DNA of 42,517 nt from positions 1 to 42,517 of the IMG/VR virus record IMGVR_UViG_3300042896_000278; one strand, 5' to 3'. This DNA comes from a virus. This document shows, in pieces, positions 16,060 to 24,855 of this stretch. The notes beneath the pieces are model-generated. The model worked only from the letters and a program-made list of their open reading frames with translations, ran no database searches and was not told the origin of the DNA. How positions within the stretch are numbered: position 1 is the first letter of the stretch; each line of letters begins with the position of its first letter. The position numbers were made by a program, and so were the translations under genes.

Positions 16060-19000
16060 GTGGCAATAAATAATTTAGCTGGTAGATATTTACAAGATTC
16101 TTATAAATTTGTAACACAAAACTCGCAATCAGCTGTAAGTCCCGATATTTGGGATCTTGCGGATGGTGAAGCAGTACCTATTACATGGATTAATGCAACG
16201 GCTTCTTGGGCAGCGACTGCTACATTTGCTTTAAATGCCGGTGGCACCCCCGGCCCTCCTAGTTGGTCTATACAATTTAATTCTGCAAGTACATTTGCAG
16301 GCAGCAACAATTTTATTTATTCTGGTAGTGCTCTTTATTACACAGGTTCTTTTTACGTAAGCGGGGCTATTTCAGCATCCTTTGGACCTAATACAGTCGG
16401 GTTTTTTGGCACGGCATCTTGGGCAGTAAGTTCAAGCCAAGCAATTAGTGCATCGTATAGTGTATCTGCATCGTTTGCTACGAGTGCAAGTTATAGCTTG
16501 TCTGCCTCGTTTGCTACTACAGCAAGCTATGTTACAACATTAAGAGCCGCAGATCCAAATAAATCAATTCAATTTAATAGTAATGGATTGTTAAGTGGTT
16601 CAAGTAATTTTACTTTTGATAGTTCTAGTAATAAACTAGTATTAAGTGGTTCATCTGATATAGTAATATCTGGATCTGATGCTGGGTTGCAAATATTCGG
16701 CGTTGGAGGATTACGGTCAATATTAACTGGTGTTCCTTTTTTACCTAGTAATATTGGTTCAGCTTGGAGACAAACGCAAAATGTTTTTGTACCATCAGGA
16801 AGTTATGGACAAATATGGTCTTTAATTACTGCGCAAGGTTCCTTACCTGCTATCTTTATATACAATATTACAAGTAGTAATGGTGATTTACAATTTAAAG
16901 GTAGTATAGGAGGATCACCAGGCAATGGCGGTAAATATAAAGGTTATGGTATATATGCCTCTAACTTAGATAAATTATTAGTCGGTAGTGCTTCTCCATC
17001 CGATTTAATATATGCTTTCTCAGCGTCAGTTATAAATAATGAACCAAATGGGTTTACAGCATCATTAGGAAGTGCTCAAGAATTAGCATTAATATCATAT
17101 TCTAGTTCTATGAGACTTAATGGTGGAACAGGTGAAGGGATACAACCCGATTCATTTGGCTACGCTTGGTATCCTAATCCAATTACATATGCTCCTAGCG
17201 CATCAATAAATTATTATACTATTTGTGGCCCAGTTACTAGTTCAAATGGCCGTACGCTATCACCACACACGGGTATTAATTCTCCTTTAAGTGCATCAAT
17301 ATATGCATTATCTGCTAGTAATCAGCCTATATCAGGTGCAGCTAATTTATATCCGGTAGGATTTTTAATGAGTACATTTGATAGTAATACCCCATCAAAC
17401 GAACTTTTTGTTGATCTAACCCCAGCATTAACTTCTTCTTTTAACGTACCATTAAGTAAAATATTCAACGGATCATTTGTCGGAAATACATTAAACGCAA
17501 CGTATGCTGAAACTATATGTGGAGCATATAACCCAGATCTAAATACAATATACATTGCAACTAGATTTGCTTCGAATGAAATAGGAATTGTTGAATTAAA
17601 TAATAATGTTACTCCCCCAACAATTGTTAGTGTAGTAACTAGTAGCGGAATATATTCAAATTTTGAATCGCAATTAGTTTATAATTCATTAAATAAAGAT
17701 TTAATAATACTAAACACGTTCGGGCCTCCCAGTAACCCCACAACTACGTATAAAATTATAGATGCCTCTACCACATCTTTAACTACAACAAATTTTACAA
17801 CACCAAAAGCTACAATTTCAGTATTAGGTTATAATAGTATTAGTTCTAGAACATTACCAATATCAAATAGTTTTTATGGAGTTAGTACAGTTAGAGGAGG
17901 GTCGGCACCGTTAATCACGCCCGCTAGTAGTAGTATTTATTATGCTTATAAAATAGAATCAGGATCCGGAGGGTATGTAACCTCATCACAACAGATAGCA
18001 GTTTCATATGAAGATCCTCAACAAGGTTCATATTGGTTATTTGAACCAACGTATGCAAGTGGATCAAATATAAATAAAATAATAGCCGCAGATAGAAGTA
18101 ATATCGGTCCTATAGGAAACTCAAGTACATATCCAGAAAACCTTACAACAACCTTTGCTCGAGCAGGATATGTTTATGCTATTGATACAGCTAGTTTAAC
18201 AACTAGTAGTTTTTATACACCATATACTTTAATAGATGCTAATGGTCCAAATAACTTAGTAGAGTTTAGATCAAAGACCGGATCATTATTATCATATGTA
18301 GATCCCGACGGTAAATTTATAGGTACTGCAAGTTTAGCGAATAGCTATTTAACTTCTAGTTTATCAATTTACAGCGGAAGTGCTACTCCAATTTTAATGA
18401 CCCCATCAGCTTCATCCATTTGGTTTAAAGGATCGGCAGTTACAGCTTCTATAGTTGGTACGGCGGTTACTATATCAATTGATGGTGGCGGAGGATCCAG
18501 TGGGCCAGAATCCGACCCAATATTCGTAGCAAAATCAGCTTCATTAGCAACAACAGGTTCCAATACTTTTATTGGAAATCAAACTATAACCGGATGGGTA
18601 AGTGCATCAGCAGGATTTACCGGTTCATTATTTGGTACTGCAAGTCGAGCAATTAGTGCATTAACTGCAAGTTTTGTAGCTGTATCAACTACTAACACAA
18701 ATGAAACGCATTATTTACATTTTGGTAATTTAGCATCTGGCGTGGATAATGTTGAGGTAGATACAAATTTAACATACAATCCGGGTACAAATAGGTTAGC
18801 CTTAGGACCCGGATCAACGCAAAGTTTCGCTGATACATCCAGGTTTGACATGGATTCAAGCTGCACTATGACATTGGGTAAAAGTAATGTTTTGCGGGTA
18901 GGTGATACCGCCGATGTAAATCGCGGACAAGTCTTTATATCTGGTAGTACCAATTTATACAGAAGCGGATCAACTATATTATCCGTATCCGGGTCGTTCG

Positions 19001-19683
19001 GATCTATAATGGAAGTAACGGACGCACTTAAACAAAATATATTTCAAGTTGATAGTGGCAGTAATACTTTATTGGCTGTAACTACTGCAGCTCCAGGAGG
19101 CGTCTCTTTATCCGGAAGCATAAAACTTTTTGGATTAACTAATCCAACAAAAACTAACGTATTAACATATGATACCTCCACAGGCGAAGTTTTTTATACT
19201 GCATCATCAGCAGTAGGCGGTGGAGGTAGTGCAACTCCAGGAGGTGCTAACACTACAATTCAATTTAATGATAGCAGCGTATTTAGCGGGTCGGCGAACT
19301 ATACATTTACAAAAGCATCTAATTTAGTTCAGTTAACTGGCTCGTTTGTTGTTTCCGGCTCAACACCAATGCAGGTTATCGGAACCTCGGTGGTTACTGG
19401 ATCGCTTGGGGTTACAGGATCCATACTACTTAATGGATCGCCTATATCACAACCTAAAGCAGGGTCTGGATCAGCAGCTTCGTTTAGCGGAACGCCTTTA
19501 ACGTCTTCTATATCATTCGGAACTGCTTTTAGTAACAATAATTATGCAGTAACAGTTACAGGTGAAGATGCTCGAAGCTGGACGCTGCAGTCTAAAACGT
19601 CAGCTAGTTTCACTATTAATTCTAATTCATCAGTAGCATTAACAGGTCCGGTTTATTGGATTGCTACGCCTTTTAATTCGTAA
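16060..19683 (+). CDS. Large tail-fibre-like protein with SASY repeats
   Basis: 1207 aa, GTG start. The GTG is supported because the encoded NNLAGRYLQDSYK aligns with DNLTGQFISSTYRK at the start of the gene at 26607. Residues about 110-165 are low-complexity GTASWAVSSSQAISASY / SASFATSASYS repeats typical of trimeric fibre shafts. A module beginning (S/T)IQFN and ending in LSGS-like strands occurs three times (nt about 16267, 16561, 19253). The middle (about residues 200-760) is a large beta-rich region that could be receptor-binding. The last about 75 residues (GEDARSWTLQSKTSASFTIN) match a common fibre-tip domain. It probably contacts the host surface. Confidence 0.85.
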   Translation: MAINNLAGRYLQDSYKFVTQNSQSAVSPDIWDLADGEAVPITWINATASWAATATFALNAGGTPGPPSWSIQFNSASTFAGSNNFIYSGSALYYTGSFYVSGAISASFGPNTVGFFGTASWAVSSSQAISASYSVSASFATSASYSLSASFATTASYVTTLRAADPNKSIQFNSNGLLSGSSNFTFDSSSNKLVLSGSSDIVISGSDAGLQIFGVGGLRSILTGVPFLPSNIGSAWRQTQNVFVPSGSYGQIWSLITAQGSLPAIFIYNITSSNGDLQFKGSIGGSPGNGGKYKGYGIYASNLDKLLVGSASPSDLIYAFSASVINNEPNGFTASLGSAQELALISYSSSMRLNGGTGEGIQPDSFGYAWYPNPITYAPSASINYYTICGPVTSSNGRTLSPHTGINSPLSASIYALSASNQPISGAANLYPVGFLMSTFDSNTPSNELFVDLTPALTSSFNVPLSKIFNGSFVGNTLNATYAETICGAYNPDLNTIYIATRFASNEIGIVELNNNVTPPTIVSVVTSSGIYSNFESQLVYNSLNKDLIILNTFGPPSNPTTTYKIIDASTTSLTTTNFTTPKATISVLGYNSISSRTLPISNSFYGVSTVRGGSAPLITPASSSIYYAYKIESGSGGYVTSSQQIAVSYEDPQQGSYWLFEPTYASGSNINKIIAADRSNIGPIGNSSTYPENLTTTFARAGYVYAIDTASLTTSSFYTPYTLIDANGPNNLVEFRSKTGSLLSYVDPDGKFIGTASLANSYLTSSLSIYSGSATPILMTPSASSIWFKGSAVTASIVGTAVTISIDGGGGSSGPESDPIFVAKSASLATTGSNTFIGNQTITGWVSASAGFTGSLFGTASRAISALTASFVAVSTTNTNETHYLHFGNLASGVDNVEVDTNLTYNPGTNRLALGPGSTQSFADTSRFDMDSSCTMTLGKSNVLRVGDTADVNRGQVFISGSTNLYRSGSTILSVSGSFGSIMEVTDALKQNIFQVDSGSNTLLAVTTAAPGGVSLSGSIKLFGLTNPTKTNVLTYDTSTGEVFYTASSAVGGGGSATPGGANTTIQFNDSSVFSGSANYTFTKASNLVQLTGSFVVSGSTPMQVIGTSVVTGSLGVTGSILLNGSPISQPKAGSGSAASFSGTPLTSSISFGTAFSNNNYAVTVTGEDARSWTLQSKTSASFTINSNSSVALTGPVYWIATPFNS

Positions 19684-19689
19684 TTCATT

Positions 19690-20157
19690 ATGGCAGTAAT
19701 AATCACAGGTTATGTAGATGCGATAAGATTGGAATCACCATCCGTTATTATTAAAAATAATGGATTTACAAGAATTGCACTACCGACCGTTGTTGACTAT
19801 AGGATTAACGTTTATGGTAGATATTATAGCGTACAGCCTCCGGCGTTGCGATTCATCGATGTTAGTTTAGATAATATAACTTACACTACTTCAGCCAAAA
19901 TAAATGTCAGGGAACTCGACGATCCTACATATGATCTATTGTTTACATTCACGGGCCCGTATACAGATATTTGGGTAAGACCTACCGATAATACGTTTGA
20001 CGTAATGTTAGGGGATACGAAATCGCAAACTCCTGATACCGATCCATATAACGACTATCCATACAACTACAGTACCCCATATCAATATTCTATACATAAT
20101 GGAGTTCCTATTAGTGGTAATGTTGATTTATATTTCCAGATATCCAGTGCCCCATAA
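19690..20157 (+). CDS. Fibre-cassette protein, unknown
   Basis: 155 aa, not recognised. It begins six bases after the large fibre gene (MAVIITGYVDAIRLESPSVI) and seems almost entirely beta-strand, with a Tyr/Pro/Asp-rich loop near residues 115-135 (PDTDPYNDYPYNYSTPY). There is no signal peptide and no catalytic motif. Position and composition suggest a small baseplate/fibre-associated or receptor-contact protein. The stop is followed by a promoter box and the mini-gene at 20189. Confidence 0.65.
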   Translation: MAVIITGYVDAIRLESPSVIIKNNGFTRIALPTVVDYRINVYGRYYSVQPPALRFIDVSLDNITYTTSAKINVRELDDPTYDLLFTFTGPYTDIWVRPTDNTFDVMLGDTKSQTPDTDPYNDYPYNYSTPYQYSIHNGVPISGNVDLYFQISSAP

Positions 20158-20173
20158 AAACACAAAAACATAA

Positions 20174-20188
20174 TATTTATAAAAAGAA
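20174..20188 (+). promoter_or_regulatory. Candidate late promoter (TATTTAT box)
   Basis: TATTTATAAAAAGAA lies 8 nt before the mini-ORF ATG at 20189, and about 104 nt before the fibre ATG at 20284. Confidence 0.5.
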
Positions 20189-20269
20189 ATGGAAATAACA
20201 ATTGGTAATGTAACATTAAATGGTAGTATTGTATTAGATACATTCACAATCACATACGATAATACTTAA
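20189..20269 (+). CDS. Mini-ORF between fibre genes
   Basis: 26 aa: it starts MEITIGNVTLNGSIVLD and ends TFTITYDNT. The alternating pattern reads as beta-strands, like a detached fibre fragment. It follows a promoter box at a spacing used by real genes and ends 14 nt before the next fibre ATG. It could be a real small structural peptide, an uncoupled leader ORF, or a remnant of a longer protein. Confidence 0.35.
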   Translation: MEITIGNVTLNGSIVLDTFTITYDNT

Positions 20270-20283
20270 TAAAAATAATTAAT

Positions 20284-22305
20284 ATGCCAATATTCTATAT
20301 AGACTCAGGCAGTTTTAATAATTTGCAAGTAACTGGTAGCTTACTAGTAACGGGTGAAATATTTGGTACCTCGAGTTTGGCAACTACAAGTAGTCATGCT
20401 TTAACAGCATCATTTGCTCCAAATTATGTTTTAACCAGTGCAACGAGTTCGTTTATACAAAATAATCAAACTAGTTCTTTTTACACAGGATCTTTTACTG
20501 GTTCATTTACAGGAAGTCTACAAGGTACCTCAAGTTGGGCAACCAACGCTATATCATCATCAAGACCAATAGCTGTAACTGGATCAACTATATATTCAAC
20601 AGCACCGTTATCAACAGCAACCCCTAGTACTGATAATAATATATTTTTAGGTGATGGCGCTGGTAATAATGCATCAGGCTCTTCATATTCAAACTTTATA
20701 GGTTACAATGCTGGTCTTAATGCTACTAACGCAGGCGGTTCTAACTTTTTAGGTCGAGGTGCTGGTTATGGTGCAACAAATGCCAACGATTCTAACTTTT
20801 TAGGTTATAACGCTGGTTTAGATGCTACTGACGCAAACATTTCTAACTTTTTAGGTTATAGAGCTGGTTATGCTGCAACAAACGCATTTGGTTCTAACTT
20901 TTTAGGTTATAGTGCCGGTGATGGTGCAACTAATGCATACGAATCAAACTTTATAGGCCCAAGTGCTGGTGCGTCTGCAACTAATGCCAACGATTCTAAC
21001 TTTATAGGCCTAAGTGCTGGTGCATCTGCAACTAATGCCAACAATTCTAACTTTTTAGGTTTATATGTCGGTACCGGAGCAACAAATGCAAACAATTCAA
21101 ACTTTTTAGGTTTCTATGCCGGCAACGCAGCAACTGATGCATACGAATCAAACTTTATAGGTTTATCTGCCGGCTACGAGGCATTGAACGCCAACAATTC
21201 TAACTTTTTAGGTAGTAGTGTCGGTGTGTCTGCAACTAATGCCAACAATTCTAACTTTTTAGGAAAGAACGCTGGTTTTAATGCTACTAACGCAGGCAAT
21301 TCTAACTTTTTAGGTAATAATGCTGGTAGTGATGCAACAGAGGCAAATACATCAAACTTTTTAGGTCCAAATGCTGGAAATGGTGCAGTGAGTGCATCTT
21401 ATTCTACATTAATTGGATATCAAGCAGGATACACACCAACAGCCGGTACTAGTGTCAAAAGCAATAATATTATAATAGGTACAAATATTACTTTGCCTAC
21501 CAATACTCAAGACTCAATCAATTTAGGTGCAATTATATTTGCAACTGGTTCATATAGTACACTTGCCGGAAATCCATTTTCCGGATCAATGTCCAATGGT
21601 AGGGTTGGTATTAATAAAGTAACCCCATCATACACTTTAGATGTATCTGGATCTGGAAATTATAGTAATGGATTAAACGTAACTGGCTCATTAAGGACTT
21701 CAGGATCTATAGAAGCAACTGTAGGATTAGGTGTAGAAAATTATAAATCACCTAATAGATGGGCATTATTATCAACGACGGGATGTCCTTCTGTAACAGG
21801 ACAATCTCTTACCTCAGGATCAGCAAATAGTATAACAACAATATTGGTACCTTTTATAACTAATAAAACTATTACTGTATCATCAATGTCATTTGAATCT
21901 ACAACTACCCCATCACCTTCTACTGCTTCTGTAGGAATATATGCAGCTGATCAAGTAACTTGTAGACCTACAACATTAATCACTTCCATGAGTAATATTC
22001 CTATACCATCAAATAGCGTTTACTCAGGATCATTAACAACCGGGCCAGTAACTCTATCTCCAGGTTTATATTATACAGCTTTTCAGCATAGCGGTAGCGC
22101 AACTATAACATTTCGAAGCATACCAACAGCAAATACTATGAATATTATAGGATTAACTACTCCCGGAAATTCAACTGTACCTAACTATTATGCTGGTGTT
22201 AGAGCAGGTGGACCGGCATCATTACCTGCTTCAACATCATCATTCAGCACAATGAATCCTTTAGGCGGACTTAACCCTCCATGTATATGGATGTTAATTA
22301 GCTAA
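20284..22305 (+). CDS. Fibre protein with 17-residue SNFLG...AG...AT repeats
   Basis: 673 aa. The N-terminal region (IDSGSFNNLQVTGSLLVTG, then SLATTSSHALTASFAPNYVL and TGSFTGSFTGSLQGTSSWA) is the shared shaft type. Residues about 136-373 are 14 consecutive 17-residue units (SNFLGxxAGxxATNAxx) plus degenerate units at each end, resembling a YadA-head-like beta-roll that would trimerise. After this comes VGINKVTPSYTLDVSGSGNY, typical of the hinge before fibre tips. The C-terminal about 190 residues are a beta-rich tip of unknown specificity. Repeats and shared shafts make this gene prone to recombination. Confidence 0.85.
   Translation: MPIFYIDSGSFNNLQVTGSLLVTGEIFGTSSLATTSSHALTASFAPNYVLTSATSSFIQNNQTSSFYTGSFTGSFTGSLQGTSSWATNAISSSRPIAVTGSTIYSTAPLSTATPSTDNNIFLGDGAGNNASGSSYSNFIGYNAGLNATNAGGSNFLGRGAGYGATNANDSNFLGYNAGLDATDANISNFLGYRAGYAATNAFGSNFLGYSAGDGATNAYESNFIGPSAGASATNANDSNFIGLSAGASATNANNSNFLGLYVGTGATNANNSNFLGFYAGNAATDAYESNFIGLSAGYEALNANNSNFLGSSVGVSATNANNSNFLGKNAGFNATNAGNSNFLGNNAGSDATEANTSNFLGPNAGNGAVSASYSTLIGYQAGYTPTAGTSVKSNNIIIGTNITLPTNTQDSINLGAIIFATGSYSTLAGNPFSGSMSNGRVGINKVTPSYTLDVSGSGNYSNGLNVTGSLRTSGSIEATVGLGVENYKSPNRWALLSTTGCPSVTGQSLTSGSANSITTILVPFITNKTITVSSMSFESTTTPSPSTASVGIYAADQVTCRPTTLITSMSNIPIPSNSVYSGSLTTGPVTLSPGLYYTAFQHSGSATITFRSIPTANTMNIIGLTTPGNSTVPNYYAGVRAGGPASLPASTSSFSTMNPLGGLNPPCIWMLIS
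20689..21402 (+). repeat. 14 tandem 51-bp coding repeats
   Basis: Fourteen units of exactly 51 bp encode S-N-F-(L/I)-G-x-x-(A/V)-G-x-x-A-x-x-A-x-x. Variation concentrates at x positions (RG, YN, YR, YS, PS, LS and so on), as expected for a solenoid with a conserved core and exposed variable sites. Degenerate units flank both ends (20638-20688 and 21403-21453). Confidence 0.92.
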
Positions 22306-22366
22306 TACCGGATACAATTAATTGTTTTTTGCGGTCAATTAAATTGCCCCAAACTTAAATTTAGGA

Positions 22367-22382
22367 TATTTATTATAAATAT
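22367..22382 (+). promoter_or_regulatory. Candidate late promoter (TATTTAT box) of neck module
   Basis: GGATATTTATTATAAATATC lies 15 nt before the ATG at 22389; this copy is almost palindromic. The rest of the 83-nt gap holds a weak CAATTAATTG / CAATTAAATTG repeat and no clear terminator. Confidence 0.5.
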
Positions 22383-22388
22383 CATTAC

Positions 22389-22811
22389 ATGGCCGATCTA
22401 ACAATATACATAAATGAGAAAATTACTTTAGATGGTACTGAAAGGGGAGTATTAACTACTCAAACTATAACAGGTATTAATAATATTGATAATAGAATAA
22501 TGACCTGTCCTAGCGGATCAACCACTACTATTTTTACAGTATCGGATACTCCAACATCTGCAGGGTCATTTGCTACGAGTAGCATTCAATATGCTAGAGT
22601 AACTAATAAGTCAATAGTTCCGATACAATTATCTATAGCATCTAGTAATCAGAATTTTTGGTTTACTGTAAACACGGGTAATTCGTTTTTAGTATCTACT
22701 AAAGCATCGGGTAGTAACTCAACAGATTTTATATTACCGAATATTACAAATGTTAGTATAACACCTTCTGGATCATCTGCAACGATTGAATACTTTATAG
22801 CGACAACATAA
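22389..22811 (+). CDS. Small beta-rich structural protein (decoration-like)
   Basis: 140 aa. It begins MADLTIYINEKITLDGTERG and continues with ITGINNIDNRIMTCPSGSTT and YARVTNKSIVPIQLSI. I recall this as a family of small virion proteins in aquatic phages (GIN...R...CP then YxRVTN), with no experimental function known to me. It is all beta, with no signal peptide. It is first in the neck/tail-completion unit behind its own promoter box. A surface decoration or baseplate role is a guess. Confidence 0.65.
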   Translation: MADLTIYINEKITLDGTERGVLTTQTITGINNIDNRIMTCPSGSTTTIFTVSDTPTSAGSFATSSIQYARVTNKSIVPIQLSIASSNQNFWFTVNTGNSFLVSTKASGSNSTDFILPNITNVSITPSGSSATIEYFIATT

Positions 22812-22822
22812 TATAAAAATAC

Positions 22823-23962
22823 ATGAATATTCCTATATACCCTGGCTCATCATCATTCCAACCTGGAGATACTCCGTTCGGTCTTTATGATTATGATAAT
22901 CAGTTTCAAACTGATGCCGATAAAGTAGTTACGTTTTGTGCTAGAAGATTGGGATATCCTATCATGGATGTAGAACTACAAGATGTAAATTTTTACGCTT
23001 GCTTTGAGGAAGCCGTTACAGAGTATACAACCCAGGTAAATCAATTTAATATTAGAGATCATCTCTTAAGTTTGAGGGGCAACAGTGTATCCTCAGACGT
23101 TTCTCAGCGTGTTATTTCTAATAATCTAGGAGCTATAATTGATATAGCTGAAAACTATGGAACCGAGGCGGGCAGCGGGGGTAAAATACCATATCGTACC
23201 GGTAGCATTCAGGTTAAAGCCGATCAACAAACGTATAATTTACAATCGTTAATAGGCGATCAATTACATAACGGTCAAACTATTGAAATTAAAAAGGTAT
23301 TTCATGAAGGCCCTCCTGCGATAATTAGATATTTTGATCCGTTCGTAGGTACCGGTATGGGCACGCAGCAATTATTGGATTCATTCGGATGGGGCAATTA
23401 CACTCCGGCAGTAAATTTTATTATGATGCCTATATATGCAGATTTGCTCAGACTTCAAGCAATTGAAATGAATGACCAGATAAGAAAATCTGCATACTCA
23501 TTTGATTTAATAGGTAATGAATTAAGAATATTTCCTATACCCAGGCAAGACTACACTATGTGGTTGCATTATATAGTAAAAAATGATAGAAATAATGTAT
23601 TACAGAGTGCGTCCGGTTCAATGTCAGATTATTCAAATGTTAGTTATAACAATATACAATATTCTAAAATTAATGATATAGGAAAACATTGGATTAGGGA
23701 ATATGCTGCGGCGTGTTGCAAAGAAGTATTGGGCAATGTAAGAAATAAATACTCTACAATACCAGCGCCCGGTGCTGAAGTAACTCTTAACGGTGCTGAT
23801 TTAATTTCACAGGCGCAAGCTGAAAAAGAAAAATTAATAACTCAATTAAGAGAAAATTTAGAACAACTATCTAGAAAAACTTTAATGGCTAATGAGCAAG
23901 AGATAGCCGCATCTTTGCAAAATACTATTAAAAACGTACCTCTTAAAATCTACATTGGATAA
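22823..23962 (+). CDS. gp13: Neck protein, gp13-like
   Basis: 379 aa. It is probably a head-completion/neck protein between portal and tail. The assignment rests on family-like segments: FQTDADKVVTFCARRLGYPI and MDVELQDVNFYACFEEAV (about residues 30-68), TEYTTQVNQFNIRDHLLSL, and a region with FDLIGNELRIFPIPR followed by WLHYIVK. The C-terminal helical end (QAEKEKLITQLRENLEQLSR) is coiled-coil-like. T4 gp13 is 309 aa. The next gene overlaps its stop (TAATG) and is gp14-like, the expected partner. The exact gp13/gp14 equivalence is less certain than membership in the neck module. Confidence 0.65.
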   Translation: MNIPIYPGSSSFQPGDTPFGLYDYDNQFQTDADKVVTFCARRLGYPIMDVELQDVNFYACFEEAVTEYTTQVNQFNIRDHLLSLRGNSVSSDVSQRVISNNLGAIIDIAENYGTEAGSGGKIPYRTGSIQVKADQQTYNLQSLIGDQLHNGQTIEIKKVFHEGPPAIIRYFDPFVGTGMGTQQLLDSFGWGNYTPAVNFIMMPIYADLLRLQAIEMNDQIRKSAYSFDLIGNELRIFPIPRQDYTMWLHYIVKNDRNNVLQSASGSMSDYSNVSYNNIQYSKINDIGKHWIREYAAACCKEVLGNVRNKYSTIPAPGAEVTLNGADLISQAQAEKEKLITQLRENLEQLSRKTLMANEQEIAASLQNTIKNVPLKIYIG

Positions 23963-24465
23963 TGGCTTTATTTGGCTCCGCTCGCGATATTAGTATGTTT
24001 AGACATATCAATAAAGAATTGATAAATGATATCATACAAACAGAAGTAGATTTATATGAGTTAAATTTAAGTGAAACCAAATCCAATATCTATGGAGAAA
24101 GTTCAAGCAAGAAATCGTACTATGCACCTGTAAGACTTGCTGCTCTAATATCTAGAGATCCTAACGTAGACGTATCTAGTGAAATGGGCATGGATTCAGA
24201 ACAGTCTGTTATTTTTGGATTTTTACGTGATGGTACTTTAGATGAGCTTAAATTGGTTCCTGAAATAGGTGATATTATAGCATGGGATGAAAGGTATTGG
24301 GAAATCGATGCTATTGAAATTAATCAATACGTTATGGGTAGAAATAATTTAACTAATAAAACTATAGGCACTGAATTTGGCGCTAATTGGAGTTATTTAT
24401 GTAAAACGCATTTAACTAGAAGAGATAAAATTAATCTTGAAGAGATTAGATTTGGGGGCAAATAA
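23962..24465 (+). CDS. gp14: Neck protein, gp14-like
   Basis: 167 aa. It is probably a head-tail connection (neck) component. MALFGSARDISMFRHINKEL with ETKSNIYGESSSKKSYYAP and a later PEIGDIIAWDERYWEID region is typical of a protein I recall as neck/head-closure in aquatic T4-like phages. T4 gp14 is longer (256 aa), so identity with gp14 is inferred from order. The gene overlaps the gp13-like stop by one base and is followed directly by the metallopeptidase gene. It is beta-rich and compact with no catalytic motif. Confidence 0.6.
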   Translation: MALFGSARDISMFRHINKELINDIIQTEVDLYELNLSETKSNIYGESSSKKSYYAPVRLAALISRDPNVDVSSEMGMDSEQSVIFGFLRDGTLDELKLVPEIGDIIAWDERYWEIDAIEINQYVMGRNNLTNKTIGTEFGANWSYLCKTHLTRRDKINLEEIRFGGK

Positions 24466-24855
24466 ATGGAATTTGATAATAATTTATTTAAAGAATATGT
24501 AGTTAATATCATAAAGCATTATGAAAATAGTGGTATTAATATACGGCCTTTTCCAAAAGTATCATTAATACGTAACATACAAAACGCCACTAATCCTTTA
24601 GGAAGAACCGGATATTATGATTGGCAAAATAAACATATTGTATTGTATATTAGTGATAGGCATATAAAAGATATATTAAGAACGTTTTGCCATGAATTAA
24701 TACATCATAACCAATGCTGCGAAAATGGGGAATTGGATGTCGATACTACGAATGTAAACGATTCATCGTATTTAAGTGGTTTAGAAGGAGAAGCGTATTT
24801 AAAAGGCAATATGCTGTTTAGAAGTTGGGAAGATAATTTTAAACGTGATCAATAA
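24466..24855 (+). CDS. Putative zinc metallopeptidase (HExxH)
   Basis: 129 aa. FCHELIHHNQ (about residues 81-90) supplies HExxH, with His83, Glu84 and His87 as zinc/catalytic residues. LEGEAYLKGN (about 106-115) provides a downstream acidic residue in the gluzincin position. The N-terminal part has a beta-hairpin (PKVSLIRNIQNA, KHIVLYIS). The short length is typical of minimal zincins. It starts immediately after the gp14-like stop and overlaps the next start by one base, so it is embedded in the neck operon. It could process a neck or tail protein, or cut host surface material; neither is shown. Confidence 0.75.
   Translation: MEFDNNLFKEYVVNIIKHYENSGINIRPFPKVSLIRNIQNATNPLGRTGYYDWQNKHIVLYISDRHIKDILRTFCHELIHHNQCCENGELDVDTTNVNDSSYLSGLEGEAYLKGNMLFRSWEDNFKRDQ

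Noticed and set aside
20689-21402. CRISPR-like array
   Set aside because: The 51-bp units are in-frame coding repeats of a fibre protein with no unique spacers between conserved repeats.
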